Part shown: positions 8,602 to 15,953 of the stretch, piece after piece
Position numbering within the stretch: the stretch's first letter is position 1
Layout of the letters: each line of letters opens with the position of its first letter
From: SG-bin9 sp049323835
Lineage (GTDB): Bacteria; Pseudomonadota; Alphaproteobacteria; Rhizobiales; Xanthobacteraceae
Assembly (NCBI GenBank): GCA_049323835.1
Contig: JBMOOJ010000048.1
Span: 1 to 20,167, forward strand
Reading direction: 5' to 3'
DNA: 20,167 bases
Program-made: the position numbers and the translations under genes
Notes under the pieces: model-generated
What the model was told of the DNA's origin: nothing
The model's database searches: none
What the model saw: the letters and a program-made list of their open reading frames with translations, nothing else

Positions 8602-9450
8602 ATGAGCACGATGTTCGACAAGGAATTGCTGCGCGGCAAGCGCGTCCTGATCACCGGCGGCGGCACGGGACTTGGCGCCGCCATGGGCAAACGCTTTCTG
8701 TCGTTCGGCGCGGAGCTCGTGATCTGCGGCCGCCGCGAAGCGGTGTTGCAGGAAACGGCGGCGCGGCTCGCGACCGAGGCCGGCGGCAAGGTGACGACGC
8801 TGATGTGCGACGTACGCGATGCGGCCGCGGTCGATGCGATGATGAATCGCGCGTTCGCAGCCGCGCCAATCGATGTGCTCGTCAACAATGCAGCCGCAAC
8901 GTTCATCGCGCAGACCGAGCGTCTCTCCGTCCGCGCGGCGGATGCGATTCTCGCGCCGACGTTGCACGGCGCGCTCTACTGCACGATGGCGGCGGGCAAA
9001 CGCTGGATCGAAGCGAAGCACAGGGGCGTCGTGCTCAGCATTCTCTCGACGTCGACGATCACCGGCCGCGCCTTCACGGTGCCATCGGCGATCGCGAAGT
9101 CCGGTGTGCTGGCAATGACAAAAAGCCTCGCCGTCGAGTGGGGACCGAAAGGCGTGCGACTCGTCGCCATTGCGCCGGGGCCGTTTCCGACGCCGGGTGC
9201 GTCTGCGAATCTCCGACCCGAGGGCCGTGCCGCGATTCTGCCGGAAGACCTCAATCCGCTCGGCCGCGTGGGCCAGCACGACGAACTCGCCGATCTTGCG
9301 AGCTTCCTGATCTCCGATCGTGCCGCCTACATTAACGGCGAGATGGTCACCATCGATGGCGGTGCTCACTTGCGCACCTCCGGTGCCGAAGACCTGCTCG
9401 GCTGGAGCGAGGCGCAATGGCAGGCTCACCGTGAGCGGCTGAAGAAATAG
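8602..9450 (+). CDS. SDR oxidoreductase, 2,4-dienoyl-CoA reductase-like
   Basis: A 282-residue short-chain dehydrogenase. The cofactor loop TGGGTGLG is at residues 18-25 and VNNAA at 94-98. The second half resembles mitochondrial 2,4-dienoyl-CoA reductase closely (VPSAIAKSGVLAMTKSLAVE, APGPFPTPGA, an INGEMVTIDGG element and a long C-terminal tail), suggesting a role in fatty acyl-CoA metabolism. Odd points: the SDR Tyr of YxxxK is Ser162 (S-A-I-A-K166), as in DECR enzymes, and the separate DECR catalytic Tyr, 11 residues earlier, is Ser151 here. Activity may therefore be altered. The start at 8602 could instead be the ATG at 8611; neither has a strong ribosome site. It is divergent from the quinone oxidoreductase gene. 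Confidence 0.88.
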   Translation: MSTMFDKELLRGKRVLITGGGTGLGAAMGKRFLSFGAELVICGRREAVLQETAARLATEAGGKVTTLMCDVRDAAAVDAMMNRAFAAAPIDVLVNNAAATFIAQTERLSVRAADAILAPTLHGALYCTMAAGKRWIEAKHRGVVLSILSTSTITGRAFTVPSAIAKSGVLAMTKSLAVEWGPKGVRLVAIAPGPFPTPGASANLRPEGRAAILPEDLNPLGRVGQHDELADLASFLISDRAAYINGEMVTIDGGAHLRTSGAEDLLGWSEAQWQAHRERLKK

Positions 9451-9579
9451 CGCCAAAAAACCGTCGCAATGCTGGTTCCAATCTCGCGCTCGGCGCTGCG
9501 TGGGTGGATGCGCCTTTCGGCTGCGGCTTCACAATCAGGCTCCCGGTCGCTAAGGCATTTATGCAGTGGGCGAATCGTT

Positions 9580-9608
9580 TTGGGGGCTCTCGTCGCGATG
9601 GCTATGAT
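9580..9608 (+). promoter_or_regulatory. Predicted promoter of the IalB-family gene
   Basis: A -35-like TTGGGG (9580-9585) and a good -10 TATGAT (9603-9608) are 17 bases apart. Transcription would start near 9615, just ahead of the ribosome site AGAGGA (9619-9624) and the ATG at 9633. The -35 box matches only at its first three bases. Confidence 0.4.
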
Positions 9609-9632
9609 CGCTGCGAGCAGAGGAATGAGGCG

Positions 9633-10313
9633 ATGATGTCGGTGCGATATGGAGTGACACTTCTCGCGGCAGGCTTTCTGCTATGCGGATGGTCATTGAC
9701 CGGCGATCACTCCCGCGCCGCCGCGCAAAGCTCCAGCACCAAGGCCGGCACGAAGTCGGGCAAGGCGACGCCTGCTCCTCCAGCGAAGAACACAACCAAG
9801 CAGAATGCAGCCAAGCAAAAAGGCGCGCCTGGCAAACAGGAATCCAAACCAGCGGCAAGCAGCAACGAACCGACGCTGGTCGGGCAGTTCGGAACCTGGG
9901 GCGCCTACACCGCCTCGCCCAACGGAAAGAAGGTCTGCTTCGCGCTCGCCAAGCCGTCCTCGCAGAAAACCAATCCGCCGAACCGGCCGCGCGATCCGGC
10001 CTATGCGTTCATCTCGTCGCGTCCCGGCGAGAAGGTCTTCAACGAAGTCTCGATCATGATTGGGTATACGCTGAAGCCGGGCTCGGAAGGCGCCCTCGAA
10101 GTCAGCGGCGCCAAATACGCCATGTACAGCCAGGGCGACGGGCTCTGGATCAAGAATGCAGCGGAAGAGGACGCCATGGTCGACGCGCTCCGCAAGGGCG
10201 CGGATGTCACCATCAAGGGGGTCTCGGCCAAGGGCACCCAGACGACGGATGTGTTCTCGCTGAAGGGCCTCGCCCAGGCGCTGGACCGCGTCGCACAGGA
10301 TTGCCGCAAGTAG
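9633..10313 (+). CDS. IalB-family secreted protein with Lys-rich linker
   Basis: A 226-residue exported protein of the invasion-associated locus B family, first known from Bartonella; in free-living alphaproteobacteria the role is unclear. A signal peptide is evident (basic MMSVRYG, hydrophobic VTLLAAGFLLCGW, likely cleavage after SRAAA near residue 31). Residues about 35-78 are a low-complexity linker rich in Lys, Ala, Gly and Gln. The IalB domain follows (FGTWGAYTASPNGKKVCFAL to the end), with Cys102 and Cys224 positioned for a disulfide. The start is set at 9633, where AGAGGA lies 8 bases upstream; the adjacent ATG at 9636 is equally possible. The frame opens at 9504, but that extension lacks the signal peptide at its N-terminus. 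It precedes rlmN by 84 bases. Confidence 0.85.
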   Translation: MMSVRYGVTLLAAGFLLCGWSLTGDHSRAAAQSSSTKAGTKSGKATPAPPAKNTTKQNAAKQKGAPGKQESKPAASSNEPTLVGQFGTWGAYTASPNGKKVCFALAKPSSQKTNPPNRPRDPAYAFISSRPGEKVFNEVSIMIGYTLKPGSEGALEVSGAKYAMYSQGDGLWIKNAAEEDAMVDALRKGADVTIKGVSAKGTQTTDVFSLKGLAQALDRVAQDCRK

Positions 10314-10397
10314 CATAAGCGACTATGTGAGAGCGGAGCGGCCAGCCGTGCTTGCCGCTGTTAACCTTTATCCCGTGCAACCTATTGGAATCATGAG

Positions 10398-11615
10398 ATG
10401 ACTGGCGCTTCACCAGCGCAAGCAACGGCTGTCGCGGGGCTTGTCGAAAAAGTCCCGCTGGAGAGCTACGTGCCGCCGGCGAAGCCATCGCTGATCGGGT
10501 TGTCGCGCGCGGAACTGTCGGATCGTCTCGGCGAGATCGGCGTGCCCGAGAAGCAGCGCAAGATGCGCGCGCAGCAGCTCTGGCACTGGATGTACGTGCG
10601 CGGCGCCGAAAACTTCGATGCGATGACCAACATCGCGAAAGACATGCGCGCGCAGCTCAACGCGCACTACACCGTCGATCGTCCGGAAGTCGTCGCCGAG
10701 CAGATTTCGAACGACGGCACGCGCAAATGGCTGCTGCGCTTGCCGAGCGGCGTCGAAGGACAGCGCGCGCATGAAGTCGAGTGCGTCTACATTCCCGAAA
10801 CCGATCGTGGGACGCTCTGCGTGTCGTCGCAGGTCGGCTGCACGCTCAACTGCTCGTTCTGCCACACCGGCACGCAGCGCCTCGTGCGCAACCTCACACC
10901 CGGCGAAATCGTCGGTCAGGTGATGGTGGCGCGCGATCGTCTGAAAGATTGGGCCGATCGCGAGACGCCGCTCGGCAACCGCCTCGTCACCAACGTCGTG
11001 ATGATGGGCATGGGTGAGCCGCTCTATAATTTCGATGCGGTGCGCGATGCGCTGCACATCGTGTCCGACGGCGAGGGCATCGGCATCTCCAAGCGCCGCA
11101 TCACGCTGTCGACCTCGGGCGTCGTGCCGAACATCTTCCGCACCGGCGACGAGATCGGCGTCATGCTGGCAATCTCGCTGCATGCGGTGCGCAACGAGTT
11201 GCGCGACGAACTCGTGCCGCTGAACCGCAAGTATCCGATCGCCGAACTGCTCGATGCGTGCCGCAACTATCCCGGTGTCTCCAACTCGCGCCGTATCACC
11301 TTCGAATATGTGATGCTGAAGGGCATCAACGATTCGATGGAGGACGCGAAGCGGCTGGTGAAGCTGCTCAAGGGCATTCCGGCGAAGATCAATCTCATCC
11401 CGTTCAATCCCTGGCCGGGCTCGAAGTACGAATGCTCGGACTGGGATCAGATCGAGAGGTTCTCAGAATACATCTTCAACGCCGGGTACTCGTCGCCGGT
11501 GCGCACGCCGCGCGGCCGCGATATCCTCGCTGCCTGCGGCCAGCTGAAGTCGGAGACCGAAAAGCTCTCGGTGCGCGAACGGCAGGCGCTGCGCGCCATG
11601 TCAATGACGGATTGA
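10398..11615 (+). CDS. rlmN: 23S rRNA (adenine-2503-C2) methyltransferase RlmN
   Basis: A 405-residue radical-SAM enzyme that methylates C2 of A2503 in 23S rRNA and, in E. coli, A37 of some tRNAs. The iron-sulfur ligands are in CTLNCSFC (Cys148, Cys152, Cys155). GMGEPL (about 204-209) is the SAM-contacting motif, and the C-terminal Cys380 in AACGQL matches the second catalytic Cys (C355 in E. coli). The N-terminal domain that recognises RNA is present (QQLWHWMYVRGAENFDAMTNIAKDMR). Length is slightly above E. coli RlmN because of a ~35-residue N-terminal extension. The ATG at 10398 is the only reasonable start, although its ribosome site is poor. It is followed by a MITE-like element, not by a clear terminator. 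Confidence 0.97.
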   Translation: MTGASPAQATAVAGLVEKVPLESYVPPAKPSLIGLSRAELSDRLGEIGVPEKQRKMRAQQLWHWMYVRGAENFDAMTNIAKDMRAQLNAHYTVDRPEVVAEQISNDGTRKWLLRLPSGVEGQRAHEVECVYIPETDRGTLCVSSQVGCTLNCSFCHTGTQRLVRNLTPGEIVGQVMVARDRLKDWADRETPLGNRLVTNVVMMGMGEPLYNFDAVRDALHIVSDGEGIGISKRRITLSTSGVVPNIFRTGDEIGVMLAISLHAVRNELRDELVPLNRKYPIAELLDACRNYPGVSNSRRITFEYVMLKGINDSMEDAKRLVKLLKGIPAKINLIPFNPWPGSKYECSDWDQIERFSEYIFNAGYSSPVRTPRGRDILAACGQLKSETEKLSVRERQALRAMSMTD

Positions 11616-11624
11616 GGTTGGATT

Positions 11625-11803
11625 TCCCTCCCCCGCGAAGCGTGGGGAAGGTGGCGCGAGTGAGCGTCAGCGAAATGGAGCGCCGGGTGGGGGGACTCTC
11701 TTCGATGTGCGCTACCCCCACTCCGGCCTCCGCCATAGCGCGTCGAAGACGCGCGTGAACGCGCTTATGGCTCGGCCGACCCTCCCCACTAAAGGGGGAG
11801 GGA
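11625..11803. repeat. 179-bp MITE-like element with inverted ends
   Basis: The two ends are inverted copies of each other: TCCCTCCCCC...TGGGGAAGGTGGC at the left (11625-11654) and, reversed, TCCCTCCCCC...TGGGGAGGGTCGGC at the right (11774-11803). The interior has further partial palindromes and no convincing gene. It lies between rlmN and the membrane protein gene. The sequence style (GGTGGCGCGAG, GCCGGGTGGGG) is familiar from dispersed alphaproteobacterial repeats. No transposase is encoded, so if mobile it would need one in trans. Folded as RNA, the ends would make a long stem that could also terminate rlmN. Confidence 0.6.
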
Positions 11804-11844
11804 TTCGACAACGACACGGATTCCAACATTGGCACTCTAGACCC

Positions 11845-12300
11845 ATGCCCCTCCTCATCCGCATTATTGTCATCTTCTTCGCCTTCTGCGTCGCGTGCTT
11901 CGCCGCCGGCGCGGTGATCGTCATGGCGGTGATCTTCCCGGAATGGAGTGATGTGCGCCTCGGCCTCGATGACGGGACGTTCGCGATCATCACCACCGTC
12001 GGCTTCGTCTTCGTCAGCGGCTTCGCGCTGCTGCCGGCGATTGTCGCGGCGGTCATCACCGAGGGCCTCTCGATCCGCTCGGTGCTGTTCTATGCGGTGG
12101 CGGGGGCTGTCGTCGGCGCGATCTGCTATCTCGGCATGGCCAATTTCGACGCGGCGACGATGACCGTGCATGGGCTGGTGCGGCGCGAACTCGAGGTCAT
12201 GACCGGGGCAGGCGTGATCGCCGGCCTCGTCTACTGGATGATCGCAGGCCGCAACGCAGGCAAGTGGCGAGAAACGGCCGCGAACCCTCCGCGGTCATAA
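11845..12300 (+). CDS. Small integral membrane protein, function unknown
   Basis: A 151-residue protein with about four hydrophobic segments: RIIVIFFAFCVACFAAGAVI near the N-terminus, FAIITTVGFVFVSGFALLPA, VLFYAVAGAVVGAICYLGMA, and AGVIAGLVYWMIAG near the C-terminus. I do not recognise a family and see no catalytic motif. It would sit in the inner membrane. The start at 11845 (MPLLIRIIV) is chosen because the upstream part of the frame lies inside the palindromic repeat. No Shine-Dalgarno is present; CTAGACCC directly abuts the ATG. A hairpin followed by a T-run lies just after the stop, so it is probably monocistronic. Confidence 0.75.
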   Translation: MPLLIRIIVIFFAFCVACFAAGAVIVMAVIFPEWSDVRLGLDDGTFAIITTVGFVFVSGFALLPAIVAAVITEGLSIRSVLFYAVAGAVVGAICYLGMANFDAATMTVHGLVRRELEVMTGAGVIAGLVYWMIAGRNAGKWRETAANPPRS

Positions 12301-12312
12301 TGAATTTCCAGC

Positions 12313-12334
12313 AAGGCGCGCCCCGGTGCCTTTT
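12313..12334 (+). terminator. Intrinsic terminator after the membrane protein gene
   Basis: AAGGCGC (12313-12319) pairs with GTGCCTT (12326-12332) with one mismatch around a 6-base loop, and the stem runs into TTTTCTT. It lies 13 bases past the stop codon at 12300. This is the classical stem plus T-run, though the T-run is short. Confidence 0.55.
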
Positions 12335-12366
12335 CTTGCCGTTCTGCCTCGGCTAGACCCTCGGCC

Positions 12367-14631
12367 ATGAACCGGACCGGACTTCTCATTGCGCTCGGCG
12401 TGACGGCCATTTTTGTCGTCGTGTATGCGCTGTTTCCGCAGCTCGATCTGGTCGCCGCGCGCCTGTTCTACGATCCGGTCACCAGGACGTTTCCGGCGTC
12501 GTTCAACCGGACTCTCGAATTCCTGCGCAACGCGGCGATGTGGATCGCCTGGGCCTTCGCGGCCCCGGCGATCGTGGCGCTGCTGGCGAAGCTGATCTGG
12601 CCGCGCAAGCCGTTGATGATGTCGGGCCGCAAGGCGGTGTTCCTCGTCTTCACGATCATCATGTCGGCCGGCATCCTCACCAACGCCATCTTCAAGCAGA
12701 ACTGGGGCCGCCCGCGCCCGGCGGCGACCACCGACTTCAACGGCAAGTGGGAGTTCAAGCCCTGGTACGATTCGAGCGGAGCATGTCCGCGCAACTGCTC
12801 GTTCTTCTCCGGTGAAGCCGCGACAGCGTTCTGGACCTACGCACCGGCCTCGCTCGCGCCGGTGGCGATCCGGCCGATCGCGTATGCGGCAGCGACCGTG
12901 TTCGGTGCTGCGACCGGCCTCCTGCGCATGACCTTCGGTGGTCATTACATGAGCGATGTGATCGTCGCCGGCATTGTCGCATTCTTCGTGATCTGGCTGA
13001 CGCACGGTCTGCTGTTCCGCTGGGGCGCGACGCGCTTCTCGGACGAGAATATCGATCGCTGGCTCACCGACAAGCTGCTCGCGAGTCGCGCGTGGTTCAG
13101 GACAATCTTTGCGCGGGCGGCCGACGATCTCGCGCTTCCGCATCAAGCCGGCCTGCCGCGCTCGTTCTGGTGGCTGCTCGGCGCGCTCGGTGTGCTGACT
13201 GCCGTCCGCATTGTCGGCCTGAAATTCTCAGCCGTCGATTTCTTCTTCGATGAGGCGCAGTACTGGGCGTGGGCGCAGGCGCCTGCCTTCGGTTACTTCT
13301 CCAAGCCGCCGCTGCTCGCATGGATCATCGCGGGCACCGGGAAGATCTGCGGCAGCGGTGAAGCCTGCATCCGCGCCGCGTCGCCCGTCTTCTATCTGGG
13401 CACCTCGCTGGTCGTTTACGCGACGGCGCTGCGCCTCTATGGCGTGCGCACCGCGTTCTGGGCGGCGCTCTGCCTCGCGCTCGGCACCGGCGTCGTTTTC
13501 TCCTCGCGCATCATCTCGACCGACGTGCCGCTGCTGTTCTGCTGGGCCGTCGCGCTTTACGCTTACATGCGTCTGCTCGACGAAAAGGACTGGCGCTGGG
13601 CCGTGGTGCTCGGTGTCGCCAGCGGCGCTGGCATGCTGGCAAAGTATGCGATGGCGTACTTCGCGTTCAGCGTGCTGCTGGCCGCTTGGGTCGATCCGCG
13701 CGCGCGCGATCTGTTGCGCCATCGGCTGCTCTGGATCGCGGCCGCAATCGCCGGGCTTATTCTGCTGCCGAACATCATCTGGGTTGCGACCCATGATTTC
13801 GTCACGCTCAAGCACACCGGCGACAACATCGGCGGAGCCACGGGAATCGGTTTTCGTCCGCTCAGCGCCGTCACCTTCCTCGCCAGCCAATTCGGTGTGT
13901 TCGGGCCGATCGTGTTCGGAGTGTTCCTCGCGGCGTTGATCCGTCCGATGCCTGTGACGCCGGTACCTGCCGACCGGATCATGGTCGTGTTCGCGCTGCC
14001 CCCGCTCGCAATTGTCGCCGTCAATGCGATCTTCAATCACGCCAATGCCAACTGGGCCGCGCCGGCTGCGATCTCCATCACCATTCTTGCGGTGGCGATT
14101 CTGGTGCGCCTCGATGCATCGCGCTGGCTGAAGGCGACGGTCGCGATCGGATTGGCTGCGCAGATTCTGCTTCCGGTCGCCGATGCGTTCGCCAACAGGA
14201 TCAGCCTGAAGTTTCTGGCGAAGCCTGATGTCTATGCGCGCACCGTCGGCTGGCGCGCGCTGAGCGAAGGTGTCGCGCAGGCGGCAAAGGCGAGCGGCGC
14301 AGCCGCCATCGTCGCCGACCAGCGCGATGTGACGGCGTCGCTGATCTACTATACCCGCAAGTCCGGAATTCCTGTGTACTCGTGGCGGACGAGCCAGGCG
14401 TTCGGACATCAGTTCGATATCGACCGGCCGCTGACGCCGGCGGCGCCCGAGCCGGTGCTCTATGTCACCGGATGCCCGGCCGCGACGCGGGCGGCGCTGC
14501 ATTATGCCCGGATCGAGCCGCTGCCGGTTATCACCGCTCCGTCCGGCCATACCTCCACGCGCGCGCTGTTTGCCTGGAAGCTGACGGGCAGCCGCAGCAA
14601 CGCCGCACCGCTCGGTCCCTGCGTGCGCTGA
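12367..14631 (+). CDS. PAP2 phosphatase fused to family-39-type glycosyltransferase
   Basis: A 754-residue polytopic membrane protein with two enzyme modules. Residues about 1-220 are a PAP2 lipid phosphatase: K110-x6-R117-P118, then S148-G149-E150 where most enzymes have SGH, then R187-x5-H193-x3-D197. From about 265 on is a GT-C glycosyltransferase like ArnT or the Rgt enzymes, with FFDEAQYWAWAQ (acidic pair Asp295-Glu296) and GYFSKPPLLAW, then many membrane helices and a soluble C-terminal portion. GT-C enzymes take sugar from a polyprenyl-phosphate donor. The pairing suggests removing a phosphate from an envelope lipid such as lipid A and adding a sugar, or recycling the lipid carrier. 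The substrate is inferred, not shown. No Shine-Dalgarno precedes the ATG at 12367. No stop or frameshift separates the modules. Confidence 0.88.
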   Translation: MNRTGLLIALGVTAIFVVVYALFPQLDLVAARLFYDPVTRTFPASFNRTLEFLRNAAMWIAWAFAAPAIVALLAKLIWPRKPLMMSGRKAVFLVFTIIMSAGILTNAIFKQNWGRPRPAATTDFNGKWEFKPWYDSSGACPRNCSFFSGEAATAFWTYAPASLAPVAIRPIAYAAATVFGAATGLLRMTFGGHYMSDVIVAGIVAFFVIWLTHGLLFRWGATRFSDENIDRWLTDKLLASRAWFRTIFARAADDLALPHQAGLPRSFWWLLGALGVLTAVRIVGLKFSAVDFFFDEAQYWAWAQAPAFGYFSKPPLLAWIIAGTGKICGSGEACIRAASPVFYLGTSLVVYATALRLYGVRTAFWAALCLALGTGVVFSSRIISTDVPLLFCWAVALYAYMRLLDEKDWRWAVVLGVASGAGMLAKYAMAYFAFSVLLAAWVDPRARDLLRHRLLWIAAAIAGLILLPNIIWVATHDFVTLKHTGDNIGGATGIGFRPLSAVTFLASQFGVFGPIVFGVFLAALIRPMPVTPVPADRIMVVFALPPLAIVAVNAIFNHANANWAAPAAISITILAVAILVRLDASRWLKATVAIGLAAQILLPVADAFANRISLKFLAKPDVYARTVGWRALSEGVAQAAKASGAAAIVADQRDVTASLIYYTRKSGIPVYSWRTSQAFGHQFDIDRPLTPAAPEPVLYVTGCPAATRAALHYARIEPLPVITAPSGHTSTRALFAWKLTGSRSNAAPLGPCVR

Positions 14632-14650
14632 AAACCCTCCTTTCTGCGGC

Positions 14651-14678
14651 TTGCCCAGCGACCGATTCCCCCTATAGT
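14651..14678 (+). promoter_or_regulatory. Predicted argG promoter
   Basis: TTGCCC (14651-14656) and TATAGT (14673-14678) are separated by 16 bases, close to the alphaproteobacterial housekeeping pattern. Transcription would start near 14685, about 28 bases before the argG ATG. Confidence 0.5.
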
Positions 14679-14695
14679 CCGGCCAAAATCCGGAC
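14677..14695 (+). promoter_or_regulatory. Inverted repeat at the argG promoter
   Basis: GTCCGG (14677-14682) and CCGGAC (14690-14695) are perfect inverted copies 7 bases apart. They overlap the end of the -10 box and the predicted start site, so the repeat could be an operator or part of a short leader hairpin. It does not resemble the E. coli ArgR box. Confidence 0.35.
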
Positions 14696-14712
14696 CCCCT
14701 CAAGAGAAATTC

Positions 14713-15945
14713 ATGAGCCAGACCAAAGTGAAGAAAGCCGTGCTCGCCTATTCGGGCGGGCTTGACACGTCGATCATCCTGAAATGGTTGCAGACCACCT
14801 ATGGCTGCGAGGTCGTGACCTTCACCGCCGATCTCGGCCAGGGTGAGGAGCTGGAGCCGGCGCGCCAGAAGGCGCTGCTGCTCGGCATCAAGCCGGAGAA
14901 CATCTTCATCGAGGACCTGCGCGAGGAATTCGTCCGCGATTACGTCTTCCCGATGTTCCGTGCCAACACGGTCTACGAGGGCCAGTACCTGCTCGGCACG
15001 TCGATCGCGCGGCCGCTGATCGCGAAGAAGCAGATCGAGATTGCCGAGAAGGTCGGCGCCGATGCGGTGGCGCACGGCGCGACCGGCAAGGGCAACGATC
15101 AGGTGCGTTTCGAGATCGGCTACTACGCGCTGAAGCCGGACATCACCATCATCGCGCCGTGGCGCGAGTGGGATTTGCGTTCGCGTGAGCAGCTCATCGC
15201 GTTCGCCGAAGCGCACCAGATTCCGATCGCCAAGGACAAGCGCGGCGAAGCGCCGTTCTCGGTCGACGCCAACCTTCTGCACGCCTCATCCGAAGGCAAG
15301 GTGCTGGAAGACCCGGCGCAGGAAGTGCCGGACTACGTCTATTCGCGCACCATCGATCCGGAGAAGGCGCCGGACAAGCCGACCTACATCACCGTCGACT
15401 TCGAGAAGGGCGATGCCACTGCCATCGACGGCAAGAAGCTGTCGCCGGCGACTTTGCTGGCGAAACTGAATGAGCTCGGCCGCGCCAACGGCATCGGCCG
15501 GCTCGATCTCGTGGAGAACCGTTTCGTGGGCATGAAGTCGCGCGGCATGTATGAGACGCCGGGCGGCACGATCCTGTTGCAGGCGCACCGCGCCATGGAA
15601 TCGATCACGCTCGATCGCGGCGCGGCGCATCTCAAAGACGAGCTGATGCCGAAGTATGCGGAGCTCGTTTACAACGGCTTCTGGTTCGCACCGGAGCGCG
15701 AAATGCTGCAAGCGGCGATCGATCAGAGCCAGCAGTACGTGACGGGTCAGGTGCGGCTGAAGCTCTACAAAGGCAACGTCATTACCGTCGGCCGCGAGAG
15801 CAAGTACTCGCTCTACGATCAGGATCTCGTCACCTTCGAGGAGGGCGCGGTCGCCTACGATCACCGCGACGCGGCGGGCTTCATCAAGCTCAATGCGCTG
15901 CGGCTGCGCACGCTCGGCCAGCGCAAGAAGAAGCTCGGGCTGTAA
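14713..15945 (+). CDS. argG: Argininosuccinate synthase
   Basis: A 410-residue cytoplasmic enzyme that joins citrulline and aspartate, using ATP, to make argininosuccinate in arginine synthesis. The PP-loop SGGLDTS is at residues 14-20. Also characteristic are FTADLGQGEE, YLLGTSIARPLIAKKQIEIA, AHGATGKGNDQVRFE and the C-terminal tetramerisation region. Length is normal for the type I enzyme. The ATG at 14713 fits the family N-terminus, with AAGAGA about 5 bases upstream. It has its own promoter, and a serine hydrolase gene starts 8 bases after its stop, so those two are probably co-transcribed. Confidence 0.98.
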   Translation: MSQTKVKKAVLAYSGGLDTSIILKWLQTTYGCEVVTFTADLGQGEELEPARQKALLLGIKPENIFIEDLREEFVRDYVFPMFRANTVYEGQYLLGTSIARPLIAKKQIEIAEKVGADAVAHGATGKGNDQVRFEIGYYALKPDITIIAPWREWDLRSREQLIAFAEAHQIPIAKDKRGEAPFSVDANLLHASSEGKVLEDPAQEVPDYVYSRTIDPEKAPDKPTYITVDFEKGDATAIDGKKLSPATLLAKLNELGRANGIGRLDLVENRFVGMKSRGMYETPGGTILLQAHRAMESITLDRGAAHLKDELMPKYAELVYNGFWFAPEREMLQAAIDQSQQYVTGQVRLKLYKGNVITVGRESKYSLYDQDLVTFEEGAVAYDHRDAAGFIKLNALRLRTLGQRKKKLGL

Positions 15946-15953
15946 AGGAGCGA

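Noticed and set aside
7489..9456. A 655-codon open frame on the minus strand running through the SDR gene into the quinone oxidoreductase
   Set aside because: Only the part from 8463 down has family similarity. The upstream part is Arg/Ala/His-rich and antisense to a clear SDR, which is the usual shadow of G+C-rich coding DNA.
11707..11844. N-terminal extension of the small membrane protein
   Set aside because: These codons lie largely within the 179-bp palindromic repeat and add no membrane or domain feature; the hydrophobic protein starts at 11845.
11837..12360. Shared CTAGACCC box just before two ATGs lacking ribosome sites (11837-11844 and 12353-12360)
   Set aside because: Distances to the ATGs differ (0 and 6 bases), no matching -35 boxes were found, and two copies can arise by chance.
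13228..15282. A 684-codon minus-strand frame across the PAP2-glycosyltransferase fusion and argG
   Set aside because: It spans two real genes on the other strand and has typical shadow composition.
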